DNA of 64,000 nucleotides from DASQMT01 sp963835735 (GTDB lineage: Bacteria; Actinomycetota; Thermoleophilia; Solirubrobacterales; Solirubrobacteraceae), in NCBI GenBank assembly GCA_963835735.1, contig CAWIGP010000002.1:930001-994000 (forward strand). The letters are read 5' to 3'. This document shows, piece after piece, positions 42,416 to 50,581 of the stretch (the first letter of the stretch is position 1; the number at the start of each line of letters is the position of its first letter). A program made the translations under genes and the position numbers. Below the pieces are notes generated by a model. The model had not been told where the DNA came from and ran no database searches. It was given only the letters and a program-made list of their open reading frames with translations.

Positions 42416-45258
42416 GACCGCAGCACCTCACCGTCGGGGTCGAAGAACGGCTTCGTCGTCACCGTGGCGCTGTAGCGCGCGGCCTCGTCGGAGATCGTGA
42501 TCTCCGTGCCGTCGACCGCCTGGTCGGTCGTGACCCAGGCCATGCCGATCACCTGCCCGAGCTGGCGCGAGCGGCGCGACGACGTGACCTGGCCGTCCGG
42601 CAGCACGACCGCGCCCTCGGTCGGCAGGTGGCCGTTGGCCATCGTGAACCCGACCAGCGCGTACTCGGCCGGATGCTCGGCGGCGTGCTCCAGCGCCCAG
42701 CGGCCGATGAAGTCCTGTTCCTTGTCGAGCTTGACGATCCAGGGCATCGCGGCTCCGTACGGCGTCGACTCCGAGTCGGTGTCCTGGCCGACGATCACGT
42801 GCAGCTTCTGCAGCCGCAGCACGCGCTGGGGCTCGAGCCCGAACGGCCGCGCGCCGGCGTCGACCAGCGCGTCCCACACATGCTCGCCGTACGCGGCCGG
42901 GAAGTGGATCTCGTAACCGACCTCGCCGACGAAGCCGATCCGCAGCAGCAGCGCGTCGACGCCGGCGACCGCTCCTCGCTTGCCGTCGAGGTAGGTGAAC
43001 GCCTCCGGCGAGACGTCGAGCTCGGACAGGCCGGAGAGGATCTCGCGCGCCTTCGGTCCCGCGAGGTTGATCGCGCTGAGCGCCTGCGTCACGTCGGTGA
43101 CACGCGCGTCGAGGTCCCACGTCGCCAGCCACCAGCCGAACCACTCCTCGATCGCCCCGGCGCCGCTCGAAGTCGTCGTGACGTAGAACGACTCGTCGTC
43201 GAGCCGGCAGATCGTGCCGTCGTCCATGATCCGGCCGGCGTCTGAGGTCATCACGCCGTAGCGGATCCGCCCGGGCTTGAGGTTGGAGAAGCGGTTGGGA
43301 TAGAGGCGGTCGAGGATCTCGCCGGCGTCGGGGCCGCGCACCAGCAGCTTGCCGAGCGTCGAGACGTCGATCACGCCCGCGTGCTCGTGCACGGCGAGCG
43401 CCTCGCCTTCCGGGTCGCCGTAGTCGTAGGCGCGGCGCCAGTCGCCGGCCCACTTGACGGTGGCGTTCTGCTCGCGCTGGCGGCCGTGGATGGAAGAGCG
43501 CTTGGCCGGCTCGAACGGCCGGCCGGCGAGCACCCCCATCGGCACGCTCACCCACGGCGGGCGCGCCGTCGTCATCCCGACCTGCTCGAGCGTGAGCCCG
43601 GTGTGCGCGCCGAGCGCACGGATCGACGCGAGCTGCGAGAAGCGGCCCTGCGACGGGCCCATGGTCACGGTCGTGTAGCGCTTGGAGAGCTCGATCGAGT
43701 CATAGCCCTCAGCGGCCGCGTACTCGATGTCCTTGACCGTGATGTCCTCGTCGAGGTCCACGAACGCCTTGCCGCCGCCCTTGCGGTCGCGCGCGATCGC
43801 CGGCGGCGTCGCGACCGGGGCGGGCGCAGGCCGGTCGCGCAGGCGCGCGCGCTCCTGATCGAGCGCCGCACCATCGCCGCACCCAAGTGCGAGCGCGGCC
43901 TCGGCGCCCGCCACGAGGCCCGACAACTCGGCGCTGTCGGCGTCGTCGTGGCCGGCGACCGAGCCGGCGGCGAGCACGATCTCGTGCAGGGACTCGGCGA
44001 CGAAGCGGCCGGTGGGCTCGTCGTAGCGCGCCCGCGCGCCGCCCTGAAGCAGCAGCGAGGTGGCGGGCGTCGCGCCGCCCGACACGGCGACGAGGTCGCA
44101 CGTGAGCCGCCGCTCGCGGCCCTCGAGCGCGTAACCCTGCGCGTCGACCGGCGCGACGACCGCTCCGGTCACCGCCTGGCGGCCGAGCGCGCGCACGACT
44201 GTCGCGCCGCGGATCAGCTCGATCCCGGCGCCCTCGACTCGCGCGACGAGCTCCCCGTCGGCGTCCGGCCGCAGGTCCGCGACGGCGGTGATCCGCATGC
44301 CCGCGGCGTGCAGCGCCAGCGCGGCGTCGAGCCCGCGGTCGCCGGTCGTCGCCACGACCGCGGTGTCGCCGGGCTTGACCGCGTACAGCGCCGCGAGCCG
44401 GCGGGCGCCGCCGGCCAGCATCACGCCGGGCAGGTCGTTGTCGGGGAAGACGAGCGGCTGCTCGACCGTGCCCGTCGCCGCGATGTGGCGGCGGGCGCGG
44501 ACCTGGTGCAGCGTGTCGTCCTGCCATACCGGGACGAGCCCGTCGAAGAAGCCGAGCGCGGGCGCGCGCGAGAGGATCTCCACGCCGGCGGCGCGGGCGC
44601 GGTCGGCCAGCTCGCGCGCGCGGGCGTGCCCGCCTTCGTACAGCAGCGCGCCGCCGGGCTCGGTGTCCTCGTCGCACAGCACGACGTCCGCGCCCAGCTC
44701 GGCTGCGCGCAGCGCGGCGCTCAGCCCGGCGATCCCGCCTCCGATCACGAGCACGTCGCAATGGCGGCGGCGGTACTCGGTACGCCAGCGCCGGTCGTCC
44801 TGGCGCTTCGGCAGCACGCCCAGGCCCGCGACGGAGCGCAGCACCTTCTCGTACAGCGGCCACAGCCGGCGCGGGCGGATGAACGTCTTGTAATAGAAGC
44901 CCGGCGGCGTGAACGGGCCGCCGACCACGTCGGTGGCGCGCATGACGTCGAAGTCCAGCCCGGGCTTGGCGTTCGTGTGCTCCACCACCAGGCCCTCGAC
45001 CGCCGGCTCGGCGCACGCGCGCACGCCCGGGCGGCCGCCGATCTGCACCAGCGAGTTGCCGCACTGGCCGCAGCCGCACAGCTCCCCGCGCGGGCGGTGG
45101 TACTTGAACGAGCGGCTGAACGTCCGCCGGCCGGACGCGTACAGCGCCGACGCGATCGTGTCGCCCGCGAACGCCGGGATCGTCTTGCCGTCGAACGTGA
45201 AGCTGATCCGCCGCGAGCGATCGATCCGCTCGCCCGACTGGATGGGCAGCCGGCTCAC
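42412..45258 (-). CDS. soxA: Sarcosine oxidase, alpha subunit
   Basis: A 948-residue alpha subunit. An N-terminal 2Fe-2S-like domain (RGELCGCGQCGNSLVQIGG) precedes the NAD-binding FAD domain (DVLVIGGGIAGLSAALRAAELGA). The central part has GTVEQPLVFPDNDLPGVMLAGGARRL. The C-terminal half is a GcvT-type folate domain (DVSTLGKLLVRGPDAGEIL, ESFYVTTTSSGAGAIEEWF, RIGFVGEVGYEIHFPA) that accepts the methyl carbon on THF. GTG 45258 overlaps the soxD stop (GTGA); a longer frame to 45345 is antisense-like sequence over soxD. Gene length and domain order match known TSox alpha subunits. Confidence 0.93.
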   Translation of the reverse strand: MSRLPIQSGERIDRSRRISFTFDGKTIPAFAGDTIASALYASGRRTFSRSFKYHRPRGELCGCGQCGNSLVQIGGRPGVRACAEPAVEGLVVEHTNAKPGLDFDVMRATDVVGGPFTPPGFYYKTFIRPRRLWPLYEKVLRSVAGLGVLPKRQDDRRWRTEYRRRHCDVLVIGGGIAGLSAALRAAELGADVVLCDEDTEPGGALLYEGGHARARELADRARAAGVEILSRAPALGFFDGLVPVWQDDTLHQVRARRHIAATGTVEQPLVFPDNDLPGVMLAGGARRLAALYAVKPGDTAVVATTGDRGLDAALALHAAGMRITAVADLRPDADGELVARVEGAGIELIRGATVVRALGRQAVTGAVVAPVDAQGYALEGRERRLTCDLVAVSGGATPATSLLLQGGARARYDEPTGRFVAESLHEIVLAAGSVAGHDDADSAELSGLVAGAEAALALGCGDGAALDQERARLRDRPAPAPVATPPAIARDRKGGGKAFVDLDEDITVKDIEYAAAEGYDSIELSKRYTTVTMGPSQGRFSQLASIRALGAHTGLTLEQVGMTTARPPWVSVPMGVLAGRPFEPAKRSSIHGRQREQNATVKWAGDWRRAYDYGDPEGEALAVHEHAGVIDVSTLGKLLVRGPDAGEILDRLYPNRFSNLKPGRIRYGVMTSDAGRIMDDGTICRLDDESFYVTTTSSGAGAIEEWFGWWLATWDLDARVTDVTQALSAINLAGPKAREILSGLSELDVSPEAFTYLDGKRGAVAGVDALLLRIGFVGEVGYEIHFPAAYGEHVWDALVDAGARPFGLEPQRVLRLQKLHVIVGQDTDSESTPYGAAMPWIVKLDKEQDFIGRWALEHAAEHPAEYALVGFTMANGHLPTEGAVVLPDGQVTSSRRSRQLGQVIGMAWVTTDQAVDGTEITISDEAARYSATVTTKPFFDPDGEVLRS

Positions 45259-45503
45259 GGCAGGCCCGTCCACTGCACCTCGTTGGTGCGCGTGTCGCGC
45301 TCGGCCAGGAACCACGCCCGGCAGCCGGACCTGTGGAACCACCATTCCCGCTGCACGCCGGCGACGTTGCGGCGGAAGTAGTTGTATGTGTTGAGCTCGC
45401 GCTGATCCGGGCGCGATGCGGGCCGGATTGTCACCTCACCGCCGAACGCGAAGTCGGTCACCTCGCGGGTCCCGCAGTTGGGACAGCTGAGGAGGAAGGA
45501 CAC
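45255..45503 (-). CDS. soxD: Sarcosine oxidase, delta subunit
   Basis: An 82-residue zinc-binding delta subunit with FLLSCPNCGTREVTDFAFGGE (Cys pair), NTYNYFRRNVAGVQREWWFHRSGC and CRAWFLAERDTRTNEV; the Cys-Cys-His-Cys set binds zinc. GTG 45503 gives the family length. It is first in the soxDAGB unit and starts only 28 bases from the divergent folD-like ATG. No clear ribosome site precedes it, consistent with a very short or absent leader. Confidence 0.9.
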   Translation of the reverse strand: MSFLLSCPNCGTREVTDFAFGGEVTIRPASRPDQRELNTYNYFRRNVAGVQREWWFHRSGCRAWFLAERDTRTNEVQWTGLP

Positions 45504-45531
45504 GGCCGCGATCGTATACAAATTCGTACAA
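45504..45531. promoter_or_regulatory. Compact divergent promoter between soxD and folD-like gene
   Basis: Only 28 bases separate the two start codons. They hold an A+T-rich core, GTATACAAATTCGTAC (45514-45529), with opposed GTATAC/GTAC ends. TATACA (45515-45520) could be a -10 box for the plus strand and TATACG for the minus strand, so both genes would be leaderless or nearly so. The dyad also makes a natural operator, possibly for the GntR/UTRA regulator. Confidence 0.5.
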
Positions 45532-46428
45532 ATGCCGCAAGGGCACATCATCGACGGGCGCGCATTCGCGGACGAGCTGATGGAGGAGGTCAAGGACGGC
45601 GTCACGGCCCTCGACGGCGCCGTCGGGATCGCGACGCTGCTCGTCGGCGAGGACTACGCGGCGCAGGTCTACCAGCGCCGGATCGACCGCCACGCAGGCG
45701 AGGCCGGGATCTTCTCCCGCGCCGAGCGGCTGCCGGCTGATACGTCGCTCGCCCGCACGCTGGCGGTGATTGATGAACTCGACCGCGACCCGCGCGTCTC
45801 GGGCATCCTCGTGCTGCGGCCACTGCCGCCGCACCTGCCGGAGGCCGACGTGCTGCGTGCGCTGCCGCGGCTGAAGGACGTCGAGGCGCAGCACCCGGAG
45901 AACGCGGGGCTGCTCGCGCTGGGGACGCCGCGCTTCACGCCCTCGACCGCGGCGGCGGCGTTCTACATGCTCGACCGTTACATGGAGTCGATGGGCCGCG
46001 ACCCGGCGCTCGCCTACGACGGCCTCGACCTCGTGGTCGTGGGCCGCTCCACCAACGTCGGCAAGCCGGCGGCGATCCTCGGGCTCGCGCGCAACGCCAC
46101 CGTGATCTCGGCGCACAAGCACACGGCCGACGCGGGCCGGCTCGCGGAGCACACGCGCATGGCGGACCTGCTGATCGTCGCCGCCGGCGTGCCCGGCCTG
46201 ATCACCGGCGGGTTCGTGCGCGAGGGCGCGATCGTCGTCGACATCGGCATCAACGCCGTACCGCAGCCCGACGGCTCGACGAAGCTGGTCGGCGACGTCG
46301 ACACCGCGAGCGTGCTGCCGCTGGTCGAGGCGGTCTCGCCGGTGCCGGGCGGGGTCGGTCCGATCACCGACGTCTGGCTGCTGCGCAACGCGCTCGTCGC
46401 CGCGCGGTTGGCCCGGGGCGAGGCGTGA
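45532..46428 (+). CDS. folD: FolD-like methylene-THF dehydrogenase/cyclohydrolase with altered active site
   Basis: A 298-residue FolD-fold protein: IIDGRAFADELMEEV at the start, NAD(P) motif VVGRSTNVGKPAAILG, NADLLIVA-type MADLLIVAAGVPGLI, and PGGVGPITDVWLL near the C-terminus. The three residues that define catalysis in E. coli FolD are changed: Lys54 is Ile51 (VYQRRI), Gln98 is Leu95 (ILVLRPLP), and Asp121 is Glu118 (KDVEAQHP); Tyr50 is kept as Tyr47. Cyclohydrolase activity is therefore doubtful, while dehydrogenase activity could remain. Divergent from soxDAGB-fhs, it probably oxidises the methylene-THF made from sarcosine. ATG 45532 is chosen; upstream in-frame residues cover soxD. Confidence 0.88.
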   Translation: MPQGHIIDGRAFADELMEEVKDGVTALDGAVGIATLLVGEDYAAQVYQRRIDRHAGEAGIFSRAERLPADTSLARTLAVIDELDRDPRVSGILVLRPLPPHLPEADVLRALPRLKDVEAQHPENAGLLALGTPRFTPSTAAAAFYMLDRYMESMGRDPALAYDGLDLVVVGRSTNVGKPAAILGLARNATVISAHKHTADAGRLAEHTRMADLLIVAAGVPGLITGGFVREGAIVVDIGINAVPQPDGSTKLVGDVDTASVLPLVEAVSPVPGGVGPITDVWLLRNALVAARLARGEA

Positions 46429-48076
46429 TCAGAAGATCGGCGTCTCGGTGTAGGCGCCCCAGACGTCCCGCAGCGCAGCGACGATCTCCCCCTCGGTGGC
46501 GTTCGCGCGGGCGCACGCGATCAGCGGCGGCATCAGGTTCATGGGCGTCGCCGCCGCGGCGCGCAGGGCCGTGAGCGCGCGCTCGACCGCCTCGGTGTCG
46601 CGGCGGGCGCGCACCGCCCACAGCCGCCCGAGCTGCTTTCGCTCCAGCGCCGGGTCGACGCGCAGGATCGGGATCGGCTCCTCGTCGGCGTGCGTGTGGG
46701 CGTTGACGCCGACGACCAGCCGCTCCCCCCCGTCGATCCGCCGCTGCAGCTCGAATGCGGCGTCGGCGATCTCGCGCTGAGGGAAGTTCGACTTGACCGC
46801 CTCGACCATCCCGCCGAGCGCGTCGATGCGATGGAAGTAGTCGTAGGCGGCCGCCTCGATGCGGTCGGTCAGCGCCTCGACGAAGTAGGAGCCGCCGAGT
46901 GGGTCGATCGTGTTCGCCACTCCCGTCTCGTGGGCGATGATCTGCTGCGTGCGTCAGCGCGACGCGCGCGGCCTCCTCCGTGGGCAATGCGAGCGCCTCG
47001 TCGAACGAGTTGGTGTGCAGCGACTGCGTCCCGCCCAGCACGCCGGCGAGCGCCTCGATCGCGGTGCGCGTGATGTTGTTGAGCGGCTGCTGCGCCGTCA
47101 GCGAAACGCCTGCCGTCTGGGTGTGGAAGCGCATCAGCCAGCTCTTGGGATTGCGCGCGCCGAACGTCTCGCGCAGCTCGCGCGCCCAGATCCGCCGCGC
47201 CGCGCGGTACTTGGCGATCTCCTCGAAGAAGTCGATCTGGGCGTTGAAGAAGAAGCTCAGCCGCGGCGCGAAGTCGTCCACATCGAGGCCGCGCGCCACC
47301 GCCTGCTCGACATACGTCAGGCCGTCCTTGAGCGTGAACGCCAGCTCCTGCGCCGCCGTCGATCCCGCCTCGCGGATGTGGTAGCCGCTGATCGTCACCG
47401 GATGCCAGCGCGGCATCTCGCGCGAGCACCACTCGATCATGTCGCCCAGCAGCCGCATCGCCGGATCGACCGGGAAACACCACTCCTTCTGCGCGATGTA
47501 CTCCTTCAGGATGTCGGCCTGGATCGTCCCGCCCAGCCGCTCGGCCGGTACGCCCTGCCGCTCCGCCGCCACGACGTAGTACGCCAGCATGATCGCCGCC
47601 GGAGCGTTGATCGTCATCGAGACCGTGACCTCGCCGAGATCGATCCCCCGGAACAGGTCCTCCATGTCGTCGAGCGTGTCGACCGCGACGCCCTCACGGC
47701 CGACCTCGCCGAGCGACATGGCGTGATCGGAGTCATGCCCCATCAGGCTCGGCATGTCGAACGCCGTGCTCAGCCCGGTCTGGCCGTGCTCGAGCAGATA
47801 GCGGAACCGCTCGTTCGTCTCCTCGACCGTGCCGAAGCCGGCGAACTGGCGCATCGTCCACAGCCGGCCGCGGTACATGCTCGGGTACACGCCGCGCGTG
47901 AACGGATACTCGCCCGGCAGCCCGATCTGATCCCGCTCCGGCAGGTCCGCCTCCGTGTAGAGCGGCCGGATCGGCTCGCCCGACAGCGTCGTGAAGCTCG
48001 CGCGACGTTCCGGCACGGACGCATGGTGCTCGCGATGCGAACGCTCCAGGTCGGTGACCGTCAATTGATCGGACAT
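46429..48076 (-). CDS. Acyl-CoA mutase large subunit (methylmalonyl-CoA mutase type, one-base frameshift)
   Basis: Catalytic TIM-barrel subunit of a B12-dependent acyl-CoA mutase. Motifs: RPLYTEADLP, YPFTRGVYPSMYRGRLWTMRQFAGFGT in overlapping blocks, GLSTAFDMPSLMGHDSDHAM, and after the break NTIDPLGGSYFVEALTD. An extra base at about 46954 separates EEAARVAL from RTQQIIAHETGVANTIDPL; the corrected length is 548 residues. There is no B12-binding domain, so a separate small subunit is needed and is not in this window. Substrate could be methylmalonyl-, isobutyryl- or a related hydroxyacyl-CoA. The start is uncertain (ATG 48076 or 48097). It lies downstream of the MarR gene. Confidence 0.88.
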
Positions 48077-48137
48077 GCGATACTCGGAGACTCTCATATT
48101 GAGCTCGCAACTGCAACCGGCGATCGCGACGACGTGC

Positions 48138-48644
48138 TCAGTCGACGAAGTCGCCGGCCCCCGCGCGCATCCCGCGGAAGATCCGCGTGACCGCGTCGAG
48201 GTCCTTGCGCACGAGCGGCGCTGTGCCGAACGCAATGCTGTTGAGCGACTCAGTCGCGGCCTCGGCCACCTCGCGGCCCGAACCCGTGATCGTGGCGAGC
48301 GTGGCCCGGCGATCGTTCGGATGCGGTGACCGGGTGGCCAGGCCGCTGCGCTCCAGTCCGTCGACGAGGTTCGTGACGCTCGTCGGATGCACCTGAAGCC
48401 GCTCGCCGATCTTCCCGAGCGGCAGCGAGCCCGTGCGGCTGAGGAACAGGAGCATCAGTGCCTCGTACCGGGCGAATGTCAGGCCGTAAGGCTCGAGCGC
48501 CTCGTTGAGGCGCGCCAGCAACAGCTGATGCACCCGCATCACCGACGTGACCGCCGTCATCGGCGCGACCGTAGAGGGACCCCAGCGGCGCCGCCAGTGA
48601 CGCCCGGCCTCGGCGATCGGGTCGAATGGCAGGGGGGCCGGCAC
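48138..48644 (-). CDS. MarR-family transcriptional regulator
   Basis: A 168-residue winged-helix regulator: TSVMRVHQLLLARLNEALEPYGLTFARYEALMLL, then LGKIGERLQVHPTSVTNLVDGLERSGLATRSPHPNDRR, with the wing at about residues 100-110. GTG 48644 (VPAPLPFDPIAEAGRHWRRRWG) is chosen because the PIAEA-R-W stretch is, from memory, typical of this MarR subgroup; an ATG at 48449 is the shorter alternative. It lies 61 bases upstream of the mutase gene on the same strand and may be cotranscribed with it, and is divergent from the thiolase at 48747. Ligand unknown, probably aromatic or acyl-CoA. Confidence 0.85.
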   Translation of the reverse strand: MPAPLPFDPIAEAGRHWRRRWGPSTVAPMTAVTSVMRVHQLLLARLNEALEPYGLTFARYEALMLLFLSRTGSLPLGKIGERLQVHPTSVTNLVDGLERSGLATRSPHPNDRRATLATITGSGREVAEAATESLNSIAFGTAPLVRKDLDAVTRIFRGMRAGAGDFVD

Positions 48645-48746
48645 GAGGGCAGCTTGGCACAGCGGCTGGACGACGCACCCGAGCGGTTGTCTGAGAATAT
48701 GTGATGATCCGACTATCGGGGCTGCATATATATTCATGAGGCTTGT

Positions 48747-49970
48747 GTGTCGCACAGCGTCGTCGTAGCCGGAGTCGGCATGACCGCCTTCGGAAAGCAG
48801 CGCGACCGCACGCTGCGGAGCCTGGTGACCGAGGCCGTCGATGCGGCGTTCGTGGATGCCGCGATCACCGCTCGCCGCGTAGAAGCGGCCTATGTCGCGA
48901 ACGCGTCCGCCGGCCTGCTCATCGGACAGGAGATGATCCGTGGCCAGGTGCTACTCCGCGACGTCGGGATCGGTGGCGCTCCGATCGTCAATGTCGAGAA
49001 CGCGTGTGCGTCCTCGGCAACCGCGGTGCAGGTCGCAATGCACGCGATCGTCGCCGAGCAGTACGACGTCGTACTCGTGGTGGGCGCGGAGAAGATGGCC
49101 GTCGGCGATCGCCGGCGCGTATCGCGCGCGATCGCCGCCGGCCTCGACGTCGACGCCCACGGCCTGGCCGGATACGTCCTGGGAGATGCGTCAACGGAGG
49201 TCGGAGCGATCTTCATGGACATCTACGCGCGCGAGGCGGAGGCGTACCTCGCGCGCGGCGCCGCCACCCGCGAGGACTTCGCGCGCGTCGCGGTCAAGTC
49301 GCGAGCACACGGCGCGCTCAACACGCGTGCTCAATTCCGACGTCCCGTCACGGTCGACCAGGTCCTCGACGACAGAACGATCTCCGGCCCGCTCACGATG
49401 CCGATGTGCTCGCCGATCACAGACGGCGCCGCGGCGCTCATCCTCGCCGGCGAGCGCTGGGCACGCCGGCACGCGCCGCGAGCGCCCAGGCTCCGCGCCT
49501 GCAGCCTCGGCTCCGCCGGCGCCGGCAACCTCACCCAGCGCACCGCCCACCGCGCATACGAGCAGGCCGGCATCAAGCCCAGCGACCTCGATCTCGTCGA
49601 GCTCCACGACGCGACCGCCTCCGCGGAGCTCATCCTCCTGGAGCAGCTGGGCCTCGCAGAGCCGGGCGCCGCCGCCGAGCTGCTGCGCAATCACGAGACC
49701 TCGCTCGACGGCCGGATCCCGACCAACGTGGGCGGAGGCCTGCTGAGCCGCGGCCATCCGCTGGGCGCCACCGGTTGCGCCCAGCTCGTCGAGCTCGCCG
49801 ATCAACTGCGCGACCGCTGCGGGCCGCGCCAGGTGCGCAAAGCGAAGCTCGCCCTCGCCCACAATGCTGGCGGCCACCTCGGCGACGAGGAGGCCGCCGC
49901 CGTCGTCACCATCCTCGAGCGCGGACCGCGGCACGCCCCGCGGATCACGATCGAGCCACTCGAGCCCTGA
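48747..49970 (+). CDS. SCP-x-type thiolase / lipid-transfer protein
   Basis: A 407-residue thiolase-superfamily protein of the lipid-transfer (SCP2-thiolase) group used in side-chain or fatty-acid degradation. The nucleophile is Cys87 in VNVENACASSATAV; the catalytic His region is GGGLLSRGHPLGATGCAQ and a second His/Asn pair is in LAHNAGGHLGD. GTG 48747 has GAGG upstream. About 28 residues of the C-terminus are extra. A close paralogue is encoded at 62609-63784 on the other strand. It is divergent from the MarR gene, and a degenerate alcohol dehydrogenase follows. Substrate not assignable. Confidence 0.85.
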   Translation: MSHSVVVAGVGMTAFGKQRDRTLRSLVTEAVDAAFVDAAITARRVEAAYVANASAGLLIGQEMIRGQVLLRDVGIGGAPIVNVENACASSATAVQVAMHAIVAEQYDVVLVVGAEKMAVGDRRRVSRAIAAGLDVDAHGLAGYVLGDASTEVGAIFMDIYAREAEAYLARGAATREDFARVAVKSRAHGALNTRAQFRRPVTVDQVLDDRTISGPLTMPMCSPITDGAAALILAGERWARRHAPRAPRLRACSLGSAGAGNLTQRTAHRAYEQAGIKPSDLDLVELHDATASAELILLEQLGLAEPGAAAELLRNHETSLDGRIPTNVGGGLLSRGHPLGATGCAQLVELADQLRDRCGPRQVRKAKLALAHNAGGHLGDEEAAAVVTILERGPRHAPRITIEPLEP

Positions 49971-50419
49971 GCCAAGCGACAACACGCCAAGACGCTCGCC
50001 CGCGACGAACCGTCGCCAGGACGCGTGGCAATCCAACGTCGGCCAGACCGGAGCCGGGCCGGCCAGCCCGAGCCCAATGTACAGCTGGACCGTCCCGGGC
50101 TCGTTGAGGAAGCATCGAGCCGGCGCGGGCGATCTCGACCGCGTCGACGATCGGCTGCGTGGCGACCGGCGTGACGTCGACGACCACGTCCACACCGCGC
50201 CCGCCCGTCAACGACAGGACGCGCCCGACGACGTCCTCCTCGTGGGCCACGATTGCGTGTCGGCGCCGAACTGGCGGGGCTCCGACGGTGGTCATTCGTT
50301 CGTGACGATGAGGCGCTGGCGGGCGGTGTGGTGGTGATGGGGTCGTAGAGGTCGTGGTCGTACCAGAGGCGCAGATGACGGCGCGCCAGGCGCGGACGAG
50401 GATGCGGATGCGCCTCACG
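49971..50419. other. Degenerate intergenic stretch
   Basis: About 450 bases lie between the thiolase stop and the first AACAA-N4-TTGTT site. No intact gene is visible. The minus strand of 50110-50300 retains an alcohol-dehydrogenase remnant (listed separately). The flanks (49971-50110 and 50300-50419) are high in G+C, but no frame resembles a known family. Confidence 0.5.
50110..50300 (-). pseudogene. Remnant of medium-chain (zinc-type) alcohol dehydrogenase
   Basis: A broken piece of the NAD-binding part of an MDR dehydrogenase. On the minus strand one frame gives RQFGAD and the next gives HAIVAHEEDVVGRVLSLTG then GRGVDVVVDVTPVATQPIVD and AVEIARAG, the usual LGAD...V...LTGGRGVDVVVD...A sequence. 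The two parts are a frame apart, the preceding catalytic domain is absent, and the following residues do not continue the fold. Unlike the single-base breaks elsewhere, most of the gene is missing, so this is real decay. Confidence 0.65.
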
Positions 50420-50433
50420 AACAAATGCTTGTT
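50420..50433. promoter_or_regulatory. Operator-like dyad AACAA-N4-TTGTT, site 1
   Basis: AACAAATGCTTGTT is a perfect dyad with a 4-base centre, upstream of the -35 box of the binding-protein promoter. Matching sites occur at 50473, 56261 and 63829. The shape suits a TetR-type repressor. Its centre is 53 bases from site 2, close to five helical turns. Confidence 0.7.
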
Positions 50434-50438
50434 TTGAC

Positions 50439-50467
50439 TTGACGGCTGGCTGTATCCGAGTTACCGT
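50439..50467 (+). promoter_or_regulatory. Candidate promoter for binding-protein gene
   Basis: TTGACG (50439-50444), 17 bases, then TACCGT (50462-50467) forms a sigma70-like promoter. It lies between two AACAA-N4-TTGTT dyads, so a repressor bound to both could block or loop it. The following leader to ATG 50582 is about 110 bases. An overlapping TTGACT at 50434 is an alternative -35. Confidence 0.5.
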
Positions 50468-50472
50468 CAAAG

Positions 50473-50486
50473 AACAACTGATTGTT
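50473..50486. promoter_or_regulatory. Operator-like dyad AACAA-N4-TTGTT, site 2
   Basis: AACAACTGATTGTT has the same half-sites as site 1 with a different centre. It lies just downstream of the candidate -10 box, where bound protein would block transcription of the binding-protein gene. Confidence 0.7.
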
Positions 50487-50581
50487 TGGTCGGGTCTCGC
50501 CGTGGATTAAGACGTTGTTGCGCCCCGGAGCGGGCGCAGTGGACGAGTCGCATCACCCGACCTTCAACACGAGGAGGAGAG

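Noticed and set aside
50300..50410. Transposase remnant
   Set aside because: Minus-strand reading LARRHLRLWYDHDLYD looked suggestive, but no family motif or terminal repeats support it.
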